Below are positions 1 to 8,302 of a stretch of DNA of 64,000 nt, one piece after another. The stretch's first letter is position 1. Each line of letters begins with the position of its first letter. The position numbers were made by a program, and so were the translations under genes. The DNA comes from Halomonas smyrnensis AAD6 (GTDB lineage Bacteria > Pseudomonadota > Gammaproteobacteria > Pseudomonadales > Halomonadaceae): NCBI RefSeq assembly GCF_000265245.1, contig NZ_AJKS02000002.1, positions 186,001 to 250,000 of the forward strand, in the 5' to 3' direction. A model generated the notes under the pieces. That model ran no database searches. It worked only from the letters and a program-made list of their open reading frames with translations, and was not told the origin of the DNA.

Positions 1-221
<221 letters not shown>

Positions 222-223
222 CT

Positions 224-251
224 ATCTGGGGGCCCTCGACGCCATTTCAAG
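224..251 (-). promoter_or_regulatory. sigma-32 heat-shock promoter of dnaK
   Basis: Read on the minus strand, CTTGAAA (245-251) is followed after 13 bases by CCCCAGAT (224-231). This is one mismatch from the sigma-32 consensus CTTGAAA-N-CCCCATNT and lies about 70 bases before the dnaK start. Seen directly in sequence; use by sigma-32 is inferred from the consensus. Confidence 0.75.
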
Positions 252-276
252 GGCCCCGCACCGATTTCGCCTCGTC

Positions 277-906
277 TCAGCCGGCGGCCTGGCTGACCAC
301 CACCATCGCCGGGCGCACCAGGCGACCGTTGAGCAGGTAGCCCTTCTGCATCACGTCCATCACGGTGTTGGGCTCGAGCTCGGGGTTCGGCACCATGGCC
401 ATGGCCTCGTGGTACTGCGGGTCGAAGGGCTCGCCCGACGGCTCGACCTGCTCGACGCCGAACTTGTTCAGCACGTCGATCTGCATCTTCAGGGTCATGG
501 AGACGCCCTCGCGGTGCGCCTCGGTGGCGTCCTCGCCCATGGCCTCGAGCGCCTTCTCGAGGCTGTCGACCACCGGCAGCAGTTCCTTGACGAACTTCTC
601 CAGCGCGAACTTGCGCGCCTTCTCGGCCTCCTGCTCGGCGCGGCGGCGCACATTCTGGGCCTCGGCGGCGGTGCGCATCGACTGGTCCTTGGCCTCTTCC
701 AGCGCCTGCTCGAGCTCCTCGACCTTGGCCGCCAGCATCTCGGCCTCCGGGTTGTCGGAGGCCGCCTCGGCGTCCTCTGCGGCGGCCTCTGCGGCGCCTT
801 CCAGCTCGCCCTCGACGGGCTCCGGCTCGACCTGAGTCTGGGTATCGGCCTCGTCCTGCTGGCGGGCCAGCTCGTCGTCCAGCGGGGTCTGCGGATCTTT
901 AGCCAT
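277..906 (-). CDS. grpE: GrpE nucleotide exchange factor
   Basis: A 209-aa protein beginning [16 protein letters not shown]. The acidic, disordered N-terminus is followed by a long coiled coil (about residues 65-110) and a C-terminal beta domain with the family pattern around [16 protein letters not shown]. GrpE releases ADP from DnaK. The start at 906 is chosen because AGGAGAG precedes it; the open frame continues 35 codons upstream without similarity. It is upstream of dnaK on the same strand, as in many gammaproteobacteria, and is preceded by a textbook sigma-32 promoter. Confidence 0.96.
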   Translation of the reverse strand: MAKDPQTPLDDELARQQDEADTQTQVEPEPVEGELEGAAEAAAEDAEAASDNPEAEMLAAKVEELEQALEEAKDQSMRTAAEAQNVRRRAEQEAEKARKFALEKFVKELLPVVDSLEKALEAMGEDATEAHREGVSMTLKMQIDVLNKFGVEQVEPSGEPFDPQYHEAMAMVPNPELEPNTVMDVMQKGYLLNGRLVRPAMVVVSQAAG

Positions 907-982
907 GCGTCTCTCCTGAATGCCGGCCGGCGGCCGTAGCCGCCGGCGAGACTGATATGTCGGTGAAAAATGTCGTTGCCAG

Positions 983-1012
983 CTATATGGGGCTGGCCGC
1001 CTCGATCTCAAG
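983..1012 (-). promoter_or_regulatory. sigma-32 heat-shock promoter of grpE
   Basis: On the minus strand CTTGAGA (1006-1012) is separated by 13 bases from CCCCATATA (ending at 983). The -10 element matches the sigma-32 consensus exactly and the -35 has one change. It lies about 77 bases upstream of the grpE start. Confidence 0.85.
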
Positions 1013-1042
1013 GGAGAGAAGACACGGGAATCGGGGCGTGCG

Positions 1043-1080
1043 TTGTTCCCCCCGCTGAACTACTGTATAAACGCACAAGC
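1043..1080 (+). promoter_or_regulatory. recN promoter with overlapping LexA (SOS) box
   Basis: TTGTTC (1043-1048), a 17-base spacer and TATAAA (1066-1071) form a sigma-70-type promoter. Overlapping the -10 is TACTGTATAAACGCACAAGC (1061-1080), matching the gammaproteobacterial LexA pattern CTGT-N8-ACAG except for the last base. recN is a classic LexA target in E. coli, so SOS control is expected here. Confidence 0.7.
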
Positions 1081-1139
1081 CAGTGGATGAATAACCAGTA
1101 GTTTCGCCAGTCGTTCCGAAACCGGCCCCGGGAGGCATC

Positions 1140-2813
1140 ATGCTGACAGAGCTCGCCATTCGTGACTTCGCCATCGTCGACCATCTGGAGCTCGAGCTCG
1201 GCGGCGGCATGACCGCCATCACCGGCGAGACCGGGGCCGGCAAGTCGATCCTGCTCGGCGCCCTGGGGCTGTGCCTCGGCGAGCGCGCCGATGCCGGCAG
1301 CGTGCGTCACGGCGCCGAGCGTGCCGACCTCAGCGCGCGCTTCGACATCGCCGCCCTGCCCGCGGCCCGGGAATGGCTGGCCGGCCGCGAGCTGCCCGAG
1401 GACGACTGCCTGCTGCGCCGCGTGGTGACCCGCGGCGGGCGCTCCAAGGCCTGGATCAATGGCCAGCCGGCCACCGTCGCCGACCTCAAGGCGCTGGGCG
1501 GCCACCTGATCGAGATCCACGGCCAGCACGCCCACCAGGCGCTGCTCGGTGAAGAGACCCACCTGCGGCTGCTCGACGACTTCGCCGGCCACGACGAGGC
1601 GGTGGCCGCCCTGGGCGAGACCTTCCGCAAGTGGCGCGAGGCGAAGCGTCGCCTCAAGCGGCTGGCCGAGGACGGCGACGAGCTGCGCGCCCGCCGCCAG
1701 CTGCTACGCTATCAGGTCGAGGAGCTCGACCAGCTGGCGCTGGCCGACGACGAGCTGACCGGCCTGGAGACCGAGCAGGAGGAGCTAGCCCACGCCGAGG
1801 AGCGCCTGCGCGAGGCCCAGTTCGCCGCCACCTGCTGCGACGGCGAGGAGGGCGGCGCCCTGCCGCTGCTGCAGCAGGCCGTGAACCATCTCTCCGCGCT
1901 GCCCGGCAGCGACCGCGGCGCCCTGGCCGAGGCGCTGACGATGCTCGGCGACGCCTGCATCCAGGTCGAGGAGGCCGGGCGCGAGCTCAACCACTTCGCC
2001 GCCGGGGTCGAGCTCGACCCCGAACGCCTGGCCTGGGTCGAGGAGCGCCTCGGCGAGGTCCATCGCATCGCCCGCAAGCACCACGTCTCCCCCGAGGAGC
2101 TGACCGAGCTGCACCAGCGCCTGGCCGCCGAGCTGGCCGAGCTGGAAGACGGCGGCGACGACCTGGAGGCGCTCGCCGCCGAGGTCGACGCCCTGGAGGC
2201 CCGCTGGCGCGAACAGGCCGAGGCCGTCAGCGCCACCCGCCGCGCCGCCGCCGCGCGCTTCGGCACCGCCGTGCAGGACCAGCTGGCCTTCCTGGCCATG
2301 GGCAAGGCCCGTTTCGAGGTCGAGGTCAGCGAGCGCGAGGCGCCGGCCCCGGAGGGGCTCGACCGGGTGCGCTTCTTGATCAGCGCCAACCCCGGCCAGC
2401 CGGCCCGCCCGCTGGCCAAGGTGGCCTCCGGCGGCGAGCTGTCCCGCGTCAGCCTGGCGATCCAGGTGGTGGCGGCCCAGCACTCCACCATCCCCAGCCT
2501 GGTGTTCGACGAGGTCGACGTGGGCGTGTCCGGCGCCACCGCCGAGATCGTCGGCCAGCTGCTGCGCCGGCTGGGCGGCAACGGCCAGGTGATGACCGTG
2601 ACCCACCTGCCCCAGGTCGCGGCCCAGGCCCATCAGCATCTGCACATCGCCAAGCAGGCCGAGGACGACACCACCCTGACCCGCATGGCGCTGCTCGACG
2701 AGGCCGGCCGCGTCGGCGAGCTGGCGCGCATGCTCGGCGGCATGACGCTGACCGACCAGACCCTGGCCCACGCCCGGGAGATGCTCGACGCCAGCCAGCG
2801 CGCCCGCCACTGA
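1140..2813 (+). CDS. recN: DNA repair protein RecN (SMC-like ATPase)
   Basis: 557 aa. The Walker A motif GETGAGKS lies at residues 29-36. A long Glu/Arg/Leu-rich coiled coil occupies the middle. The ABC signature region (ASGGELSRVSLA) and Walker B (LVFDEVDVGVSG) lie in the C-terminal part. RecN is a cohesin-like ATPase that holds DNA ends and sister chromosomes during double-strand-break repair. The start follows GGGAGGC and sits about 60 bases after an SOS-type promoter. Length matches the family (about 550 aa). Confidence 0.97.
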   Translation: MLTELAIRDFAIVDHLELELGGGMTAITGETGAGKSILLGALGLCLGERADAGSVRHGAERADLSARFDIAALPAAREWLAGRELPEDDCLLRRVVTRGGRSKAWINGQPATVADLKALGGHLIEIHGQHAHQALLGEETHLRLLDDFAGHDEAVAALGETFRKWREAKRRLKRLAEDGDELRARRQLLRYQVEELDQLALADDELTGLETEQEELAHAEERLREAQFAATCCDGEEGGALPLLQQAVNHLSALPGSDRGALAEALTMLGDACIQVEEAGRELNHFAAGVELDPERLAWVEERLGEVHRIARKHHVSPEELTELHQRLAAELAELEDGGDDLEALAAEVDALEARWREQAEAVSATRRAAAARFGTAVQDQLAFLAMGKARFEVEVSEREAPAPEGLDRVRFLISANPGQPARPLAKVASGGELSRVSLAIQVVAAQHSTIPSLVFDEVDVGVSGATAEIVGQLLRRLGGNGQVMTVTHLPQVAAQAHQHLHIAKQAEDDTTLTRMALLDEAGRVGELARMLGGMTLTDQTLAHAREMLDASQRARH

Positions 2814-2849
2814 GGCACCCCTCTCCTTGCACACAATGCCGCCAACGAA

Positions 2850-2880
2850 AACGGCCCCGATCCGATGGATCGGGGCCGTT
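2850..2880. terminator. Bidirectional terminator between recN and fur
   Basis: A near-perfect 14-bp stem (AACGGCCCCGATCC / GGATCGGGGCCGTT) with a 3-base loop. On the minus strand, after fur, it is followed by TTTTCG; on the plus strand the trailing sequence is less T-rich. It separates two convergent genes. Confidence 0.85.
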
Positions 2881-2906
2881 CGCTGTTCGGTGGCGGTCGC
2901 CGGCGC

Positions 2907-3353
2907 TTACTTCTTCAGGTTCAGCTCCTGGCGGGTCGCCTTGGACCCCTTCGGGCGAACGTAGAGCACCAGCGCGTGATCGACGAGCTCGTAGCCGTTC
3001 TCCTCGGCGATCTCCTGCTGGCGGCGCTCGATGGTCTCGTCGAAGAACTCGACGATCTCGCCGCTGTCCAGGCACACCATGTGATCGTGGTGCTCCTCCT
3101 GGGTCAGCTCGAAGACCGCGTGGCCACCATCGAAGTTGTGGCGCGTCACCAGGCCCGCGGACTCGAACTGAGTCAGCACCCGATAGACGGTCGCGAGACC
3201 CACGTCCTCACCGGAGTCGAGCAGCGTCTTGTAGACGTCCTCGGCGCTCAGATGATGCTGATTGGTGGCATTCTCGAGGATATGCAGGATCTTGACGCGC
3301 GGCAGGGTCACTTTGAGACCGGCCTTGCGCAGTTCATGGTTCTGGTCGGCCAT
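2907..3353 (-). CDS. fur: Ferric uptake regulator Fur
   Basis: 148 aa beginning MADQNHELRKAGLKVTLPRV. It has an N-terminal winged helix, the conserved HHLSAEDVYKTL segment, and the metal-binding HHDH cluster at about residues 87-90. It carries only one Cys in the VCLDSGEIVEF segment where E. coli Fur has CxxC, the arrangement known in Pseudomonas Fur. Fur with Fe(II) represses iron-uptake genes. The start at 3353 is the first Met with family similarity; an in-frame extension upstream runs antisense to bamE and is not coding. Divergent from bamE with a 72-bp intergenic region. Confidence 0.96.
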   Translation of the reverse strand: MADQNHELRKAGLKVTLPRVKILHILENATNQHHLSAEDVYKTLLDSGEDVGLATVYRVLTQFESAGLVTRHNFDGGHAVFELTQEEHHDHMVCLDSGEIVEFFDETIERRQQEIAEENGYELVDHALVLYVRPKGSKATRQELNLKK

Positions 3354-3425
3354 GGTTGCTCTTCGCAGTATCGGGTAGGGTCGGTTATGATCGACCGAAA
3401 CCACGATAGTGAAGAACGGCCGCAA

Positions 3426-3848
3426 ATGCAAAAGCTGAGCAGAATTGTCACCCTTTCCGTCGCCCTGACGCTGGTCAGCGGCTGCAGCTACTTCGGCGTC
3501 TACAAGCGCGACCTGGCCCAGGGCAACCTGGTGACCCCGGCGATGACCGAACAGCTGCACGCCGGCATGACGCGCCAGCAGGTCATCGACCTGATGGGCA
3601 GCCCGCTGCTCGAGGCGCCCTTCGATGCCAACCAGTGGGACTACGTCTATCGCCTGGACGAGGCCTACGGCGACATCGAACAGCGCCGCCTGACGCTGAC
3701 CTTCGAGGGCAATCGCCTGGCCTCCGTCGAGCACGAGGGCGATTTCTCCCAACCGCCGGCACTGATCTCCAAGCAGGGCATCGGCCCGTCCGGCGAGGCC
3801 GACGGCTCGCGCGGCAACCTCTTCAATGTGGTGCCGAACGAGGAATAG
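3426..3848 (+). CDS. bamE: Outer membrane assembly lipoprotein BamE (OmlA/SmpA)
   Basis: 140 aa. The lipoprotein signal ends TLVSGC, so the mature protein starts at Cys about 21. The SmpA/OmlA fold follows: YKRDLAQGN, the helical GMTRQQVIDLMGSPLL segment, then DQ/W-rich strands. BamE is an outer-membrane lipoprotein of the BAM complex that inserts beta-barrel proteins. It is divergent from fur, a conserved gammaproteobacterial pairing. Confidence 0.95.
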   Translation: MQKLSRIVTLSVALTLVSGCSYFGVYKRDLAQGNLVTPAMTEQLHAGMTRQQVIDLMGSPLLEAPFDANQWDYVYRLDEAYGDIEQRRLTLTFEGNRLASVEHEGDFSQPPALISKQGIGPSGEADGSRGNLFNVVPNEE

Positions 3849-3860
3849 CCGAGAAAGGCC

Positions 3861-4160
3861 TCAGGAAGAGCGCGATGCGCGGGCGGCCCTGGCCGCCCGC
3901 GCTGCCTTGGGGTCGAGCTCGAGCGGGCGATAGACCTCTACCCGATCGCCGTCCTCGAGCACGTGGGCCTCGGGGTCGCGCAGCGCCTTGCCGAAGATGC
4001 CGAGATCGGCCTCACGGAAGGTCTCGGCCGGCACCTCGGGAAAGAGCGCCTCGAGCCCGGCCCGGGCCACGGCCTCCCGGGCCGTGGTCCCCTCGGGCAC
4101 CGTCAGCTCGACGATGCGCTGACGCTGCGGCAGGGCGAAGGCCACCTCGACGCGCAGCAT
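3861..4160 (-). CDS. rnfH: RnfH family ubiquitin-like protein
   Basis: 99 aa with the beta-grasp pattern of the RnfH/UPF0125 family (VEVAFALPQRQRIVELTVPEGTTAREAV; GIFGKAL; VLEDGDRVEVYRPL), ending in an Ala/Arg-rich tail. Biochemical role is not established. It follows ratA with one base between stop and start, so the two are co-transcribed. This ratA-rnfH pair next to smpB is a conserved gammaproteobacterial neighbourhood. Confidence 0.93.
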   Translation of the reverse strand: MLRVEVAFALPQRQRIVELTVPEGTTAREAVARAGLEALFPEVPAETFREADLGIFGKALRDPEAHVLEDGDRVEVYRPLELDPKAARAARAARASRSS

Positions 4161-4161
4161 C

Positions 4162-4605
4162 TCAGTAACGGCCCCGACCGTAGAGATCGTCGGCGCGACG
4201 GGTGAAGGAGTCCACCAGCTGGCCCGCGACCTGCTGGAAGAGCTTGCCGAAGGCCATGCCCAGCAGGCGGTTGGCGAACTCGAACTCCATCTCCAGGCTC
4301 ACCTTGCAGGCGCCGTCGCCCATCGGCAGGAACTGCCAGCGACCGCGCAGCCGCTTGAAGGGGCCGTCGACCAGCGACAGCTCGATGCGGTCGGGCTCGT
4401 GCAGGTCGTTGCGGGTGGTGAAGCTCTGCTCGATGCCGGCGCGCCCCAGGGTCATCTCGCCGACCAGGTGCGCGTCATCCCGTTCGATCAGACGCGCCCG
4501 ACGACAACCCGGCAGGAATTCCGGGTAGCGTTCGAAATCGTTGACCAGATCGAACATCTCCTGGGGGGTGTGCCGCACCAGGGCGGACCGATTGACCGTT
4601 GGCAT
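4162..4605 (-). CDS. ratA: RatA family START-domain protein (CoQ10-binding/ribosome-association toxin-like)
   Basis: 147 aa of the polyketide cyclase/START fold: SALVRHTPQEMFDLVNDFERYPEFLPGC, then alternating strands and a C-terminal amphipathic helix (FQQVAGQLVDSFTRRAD). In E. coli RatA has been reported to inhibit 70S formation, while homologues are related to CoQ-binding Coq10. The start at 4605 is chosen because AGAGG precedes it and similarity begins at MPTVNRSALV. Divergent from smpB. Confidence 0.93.
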   Translation of the reverse strand: MPTVNRSALVRHTPQEMFDLVNDFERYPEFLPGCRRARLIERDDAHLVGEMTLGRAGIEQSFTTRNDLHEPDRIELSLVDGPFKRLRGRWQFLPMGDGACKVSLEMEFEFANRLLGMAFGKLFQQVAGQLVDSFTRRADDLYGRGRY

Positions 4606-4734
4606 TGACCTCTCCGCTGACTTCAAGGGGCCCAGGGCGTATCATGAGCGGTTATTTCGGCCTTGAATGGTATCACGCTTCCCCCCATATCGGAGGGGGC
4701 AGGCCGCCACCGGCAAGCACAGACACGAGGTTCC

Positions 4735-5226
4735 ATGGCCAGCAATAAAGGTAAAGGCAAGGGTCCTGGCAGCAACGCCATCGCGCTGAACAAGAAGGCG
4801 CGCTTCGAGTACCACATCAACGAGACCTTCGAGGCCGGCCTGTCGCTGGCCGGCTGGGAGGTGAAGAGCCTGCGTGCCGGCAAGGCACAGCTCACCGACA
4901 CCTACATCCTGGTCAAGAACGGCGAGGCCTGGCTGCTTGGCAGCCACGTGACGCCGCTCAACACCACCAGCACCCACGAGGTCGCCGACCCGACCCGCAC
5001 GCGCAAGCTGCTGCTGCACAAGAAGGAGATCGCCAGGATCTTCTCGCGCACCCAGGACAAGGGGCACACCTGCGTGCCGCTCAAGCTGTACTGGAAGGGC
5101 AACAAGGTGAAGTGCGAGCTGGCGCTGGTCTCGGGCAAGAAGCTGCACGACAAGCGAGCCACCGAGAAGGACCGCGACTGGCAGCGCCAGAAGGGCCGCA
5201 TCATGCGCGAACAAAACCGCGGCTGA
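4735..5226 (+). CDS. smpB: SsrA-binding protein SmpB
   Basis: 163 aa beginning [26 protein letters not shown]. It shows the OB-fold core ([19 protein letters not shown]), the AHLLGSHV-like segment and the basic C-terminal tail [11 protein letters not shown] that occupies the decoding centre. SmpB delivers alanyl-tmRNA to stalled ribosomes. The gene for its RNA partner, ssrA, begins 43 bases downstream. The start follows CACGAGG. Confidence 0.97.
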   Translation: MASNKGKGKGPGSNAIALNKKARFEYHINETFEAGLSLAGWEVKSLRAGKAQLTDTYILVKNGEAWLLGSHVTPLNTTSTHEVADPTRTRKLLLHKKEIARIFSRTQDKGHTCVPLKLYWKGNKVKCELALVSGKKLHDKRATEKDRDWQRQKGRIMREQNRG

Positions 5227-5268
5227 GGTGTCATAATTTCGACCATCCTGATAAGATGGCCACGTTTT

Positions 5269-5647
5269 GGGGGCGACATGGCTTCGACGCCGATGACAAC
5301 CCCTGAGGTGCATGCCGAGAGCGTGATGTATCTCGTAAATCCAACATCACGATTAAATAGTCGCAAACGACGACAACTACGCTCAGGGCGCGCTGGCAGC
5401 TTAAACGCCGCTAGCTTCTAGTCCTACCCGGCGGTGATGTGCCCATTCATCACCAAAGGGCACGAGCTCAGATTGATGGGATCGCGGTTGGCCTTGTCCT
5501 CGCGTCAACCGTTAAATCTTAGAGGAATCGCGTTTCTGGATCCTGCCCGTCGGAGCCAGCGACGTTAAATCAAATGACGGAACTAAGCATGTAGAGCCGA
5601 TGGGCGAGTGTCGGCGGACGCGGGTTCGATTCCCGCCGCCTCCACCA
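5269..5647 (+). ncRNA. ssrA: Transfer-messenger RNA (tmRNA)
   Basis: About 379 nt. The 5' end GGGGGCG (5269-5275) pairs with CGCCTCC (5637-5643) as the tRNA-like acceptor stem; the T-arm reads GGTTCGATTCC and a CCA end is encoded. The tag frame begins at GCA 5363 and reads ANDDNYAQGALAA then TAA (5402-5404). A TAAGAT -10-like element lies at 5252-5257. The 3' end is the boundary of the integrative element that follows, a standard target for this integrase family. Confidence 0.96.
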
Positions 5648-5694
5648 AACCTAGGTTTCAGGACTTCCCAAGAAGCACTAGAAACCGCATGAAC

Positions 5695-5717
5695 AGGGGC
5701 CTCCGGGCCCCTTTCTT
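5695..5717 (+). terminator. Rho-independent terminator just after ssrA
   Basis: AGGGGC - CTCCGG - GCCCCT stem-loop (5695-5712) followed by TTTCTT. It lies 47 bases after the tmRNA 3' end, inside the element side of the presumed attachment site, so the element seems to bring its own terminator for ssrA or to insulate its integrase from ssrA transcription. Confidence 0.75.
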
Positions 5718-5747
5718 GTGTCTGGACGTTTCATAGCATTCCTTGAC

Positions 5748-5929
5748 ATGCCCCCACCGAAGGGGGCATATCTGGGGGCACATCGCTGAAGCCGATACCC
5801 TGATGCCCCCAAACCTGCCAGAAACCGCGCCATCCGGCGCCTGGCTGGCCGACAGTCTACCCCTACCCTTGGGGGCATCTGGCGCCGCCGAAAGGGGGCA
5901 TAAGGCGATCACCGCCCCGAGGTGCCCCC
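5748..5929. repeat. Seven (A)TGCCCCC repeats upstream of the integrase: probable arm-type binding sites
   Basis: TGCCCCC or its complement GGGGGCA occurs at 5749-5755, 5762-5768, 5774-5780, 5804-5810, 5871-5877, 5894-5900 and 5923-5929. Most copies extend to ATGCCCCC. They lie between the ssrA 3' end and the integrase start, in both orientations, with pairs facing each other. This fits recognition sites for the integrase N-terminal arm-binding domain. A TTGACA (5743-5748) with CATATC 18 bases later makes a promoter that the repeats would overlap, implying integrase autoregulation. Confidence 0.7.
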
Positions 5930-5930
5930 A

Positions 5931-7157
5931 ATGAGCCGCCAGTTCAATAAGCTGTCCGCTACCGCCGTGAAGATGGCCAAGCCGAGAGACAAGGCATTCA
6001 AGATGGCCGATGGCGGCGGCCTGTACCTGGAGGTATCCCCCAGCGGGAGCAAATACTGGAGGCTGAAGTATCGCCACGCCGGCAAGGAGAAGCGGCTGGC
6101 CATCGGCGTCTATCCCGACACCTCCCTGGTGGCTGCGCGTGAGGCCCGCGACGAGGCCAAGCGCCAGCTTGCCCAAGGCATCGACCCGAGCGCCGCCAAG
6201 CGCATCGCCCGCCAGCAAGGCGAGGAGGCCGCCGCCAATACCTTCATGGCCGTGGCCATCGAGTGGCTGGAGAAGGTTCACCAGCACAACGTGGTGCCCG
6301 CCCACTACCAGCGAAACAAGCGGCGCCTGGAGCGTGACGCCTTCCCATCCATCGGCAAGCGGCCCATCTCCGAGATCACTCCGCCCGAGCTACTGGGGTG
6401 CCTGCGCCGCATCGAGGAGCGCGGCCACATCGAGACCGCCCACCGCGTGAAGACGCTGTGCGGCCAGGTATTCCGCTATGGCATCTCCACCGGGCGCGTC
6501 GAGCGCGACCCAACGCCCGATCTGCGCGGTGCCCTGCGCCCCCACAAGACCAAGCACTATGCCGCCGTAACTGACCCCAAGGAGGTCGTCGGCCTACTGC
6601 GAGCAATCGAGGGCTATGGCGGCCAGCCCGTCACCATCGCCGCGCTGAAGCTGGCGCCCTTGGTCTTCACCCGTCCCGGCGAGCTGCGCCAGGCCCGATG
6701 GAGCGACATCGACCTGGAGGAAGCCACATGGACCTTCCATGCCAGCAAGACGGGGCAAGCCCACATCGTGCCACTGTCGACTCAGGCCGTGGCGATCCTG
6801 CACTACCTTCATGGACTGACCGGACGAGCCGAGTACGTCTTTCCCGGCGTCCGTAGCAGCAAGCGCCCGATGAGCAACAACACCATCAAGGCCGCGCTGG
6901 ACCAGATGGGATTCAAGGGCAAGATGACAGCACACGGCTTTAGGGCAATGGCCCGCACGATCCTGGCCGAGCGGCTGAATTACCCAGAGCACTACATCGA
7001 GCAGCAACTGGCGCACGCCGTGAAGGACAGTAACGGTCGTGCCTACAATCGGACCTCACATCTGGAACAGCGCCGAGAGATGCTGCAAAGCTGGGCCAAT
7101 TACTTGGACGCCCTTCGAGAAGGCGCCGATAGCGTGGCGCCGATCCGCTCCGACTGA
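5931..7157 (+). CDS. int: P4-type tyrosine integrase
   Basis: 408 aa. The N-terminal arm-binding (DUF4102-like) domain includes MADGGGLYLEVSPSGSKYW and GVYPDTSLVAAREARDEA. A SAM-like core-binding domain and a C-terminal catalytic domain follow, with Arg in FTRPGELRQARW (about 248), HGFR (about 335-338) and the nucleophile Tyr in GRAYNRT (about 372). Such integrases commonly insert at the 3' end of tRNA genes or ssrA, which is the position here. ATG 5931 is chosen over an in-frame GTG nine bases upstream because GAGG sits 8 bases before the ATG. Confidence 0.95.
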   Translation: MSRQFNKLSATAVKMAKPRDKAFKMADGGGLYLEVSPSGSKYWRLKYRHAGKEKRLAIGVYPDTSLVAAREARDEAKRQLAQGIDPSAAKRIARQQGEEAAANTFMAVAIEWLEKVHQHNVVPAHYQRNKRRLERDAFPSIGKRPISEITPPELLGCLRRIEERGHIETAHRVKTLCGQVFRYGISTGRVERDPTPDLRGALRPHKTKHYAAVTDPKEVVGLLRAIEGYGGQPVTIAALKLAPLVFTRPGELRQARWSDIDLEEATWTFHASKTGQAHIVPLSTQAVAILHYLHGLTGRAEYVFPGVRSSKRPMSNNTIKAALDQMGFKGKMTAHGFRAMARTILAERLNYPEHYIEQQLAHAVKDSNGRAYNRTSHLEQRREMLQSWANYLDALREGADSVAPIRSD

Positions 7158-7272
7158 GATACGCGGAAAACGCCACACCCCATTGTGCTGACTCCGGTGG
7201 ATCACCCGAAAGCATGGCAAATCCACCATACCCGTCAGCCATCTTTTCTTGAGCGCGCAAGGAGTCACGCTT

Positions 7273-7929
7273 ATGCCAAACGATGACCAGCGGCTTGGGC
7301 TGAAAGTGCCAGAACAACATACAAGCACCGTTCCCCATCTTCGCCTCGTCAATAGCGAGGGAGACATGCTCAATGGCAAAGACCTACTCAACCAGATGAT
7401 GGATGAGCTCCAAAAGGTGTTGGCATCCAGCGATGACAGCACCTCGACAGCTGCCGAGTATGCCACCGACATGTGCATGGAGATGGTGCGAAAAGTCCAA
7501 GCACAAGTTTCCAAGGAAGAGCTTGCTCCAATGAGCAAAGGCCACTTCCTACTGGCACTTGGATACCTGTACGGCAAGCTGACCATGCCGGACTCAAGGG
7601 ACTACAAGGAGCTTTACAGGCATTACATTTCCGATGAGGAACGGCAGATACCCTTGAGGAAGGTCGAGGCAGAGCGCGAACGTGGACGCCAATGGATAAA
7701 GAATTGCGCCCGCCAGGTATGGGAGCAGGACCATGCCAAGGAGCTCCGTATTGGAGAGGTGGTCAAACGGGTACTCGATACTGTCAGGAAAGAGGTCAAG
7801 AGACAGCAGAACCAAGGTAATGAAGGTCCACGGAGGTATTGGCCTAGTTCAGCCCCTAAGATCAGGGAGCTGATTCGTGAAGTGGCACCGGACTACGCTG
7901 TAAGGCCGGGGCGCCCATCCAGAAAATAA
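7273..7929 (+). CDS. Hypothetical protein of the ssrA-linked element
   Basis: 218 aa, largely helical and charged, with a basic C-terminus (KRQQNQG...RPGRPSRK). I recognise no family. AAGGAG 8 bases before the ATG supports the start. It lies alone between int and alpA and has lower GC than the core genes. A GGTGGAT/ATCCACC inverted repeat (7196-7227) lies in the gap before it. Confidence 0.75.
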   Translation: MPNDDQRLGLKVPEQHTSTVPHLRLVNSEGDMLNGKDLLNQMMDELQKVLASSDDSTSTAAEYATDMCMEMVRKVQAQVSKEELAPMSKGHFLLALGYLYGKLTMPDSRDYKELYRHYISDEERQIPLRKVEAERERGRQWIKNCARQVWEQDHAKELRIGEVVKRVLDTVRKEVKRQQNQGNEGPRRYWPSSAPKIRELIREVAPDYAVRPGRPSRK

Positions 7930-7934
7930 CTCCT

Positions 7935-7965
7935 CCCGTACGGAAACCCCCCTTTTTCGTACGGG
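7935..7965. repeat. Inverted repeat CCCGTACG / CGTACGGG before alpA
   Basis: Two perfect 8-base arms (7935-7942 and 7958-7965) flank a 15-base C/T-rich loop, 7-14 bases after the preceding stop and about 70 bases before alpA. It could be the terminator of the preceding gene or an operator of alpA; the sequence does not decide. Confidence 0.5.
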
Positions 7966-8032
7966 CGCCCATTTTTCGGGCATTTGCCTCCTCCTAGCCT
8001 TGGTCGTGCAATCCTTCCGCGAGGAACCAAGC

Positions 8033-8296
8033 ATGACCAAGACCATTCTACTCCGCCGCCCCGAGGTGCTGCGCCGCTGCGCCATCTCGAATTCCACCCT
8101 CCACCGCCTTATTAACGCTGGCAACTTCCCAGCCCCGGTACCGGTGGGCCCTCGCGCCGTCGCCTGGATCGAGTCCGAGATCAATGATTGGATCGAGGAG
8201 CGTATTGAGTCCAGGAAGGGGCCCAGGCGTGAGCTGACTAGGGAAGACCTACTAAAGCGCTCTCCCACTCACCATCGCCGTGAGGCGAAGGAGTAG
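8033..8296 (+). CDS. alpA: AlpA family phage transcriptional regulator
   Basis: 87 aa with the MerR-like helix-turn-helix typical of AlpA: LLRRPEVLRRCAISNSTLHRLINAGNFPAPVPVGPRAVAWIESEINDW. In P4-like elements AlpA activates integrase/excision genes. GAGG 8 bases upstream supports ATG 8033. It immediately precedes the primase gene (6-base gap), so it probably opens the replication operon. Confidence 0.9.
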   Translation: MTKTILLRRPEVLRRCAISNSTLHRLINAGNFPAPVPVGPRAVAWIESEINDWIEERIESRKGPRRELTREDLLKRSPTHHRREAKE

Positions 8297-8302
8297 CAAT
8301 CC

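Noticed and set aside
1631..3295. A 554-codon plus frame overlapping recN, and many similar Arg/Gly/Pro-rich frames under grpE, recN, znuA, the ABC genes and others.
   Set aside because: Shadow frames of real genes in about 65-70% GC DNA.
2865..3425. A long plus-strand frame running into bamE from 2865 (antisense to fur).
   Set aside because: It is the antisense of fur; the BamE lipoprotein signal and family similarity start at 3426.
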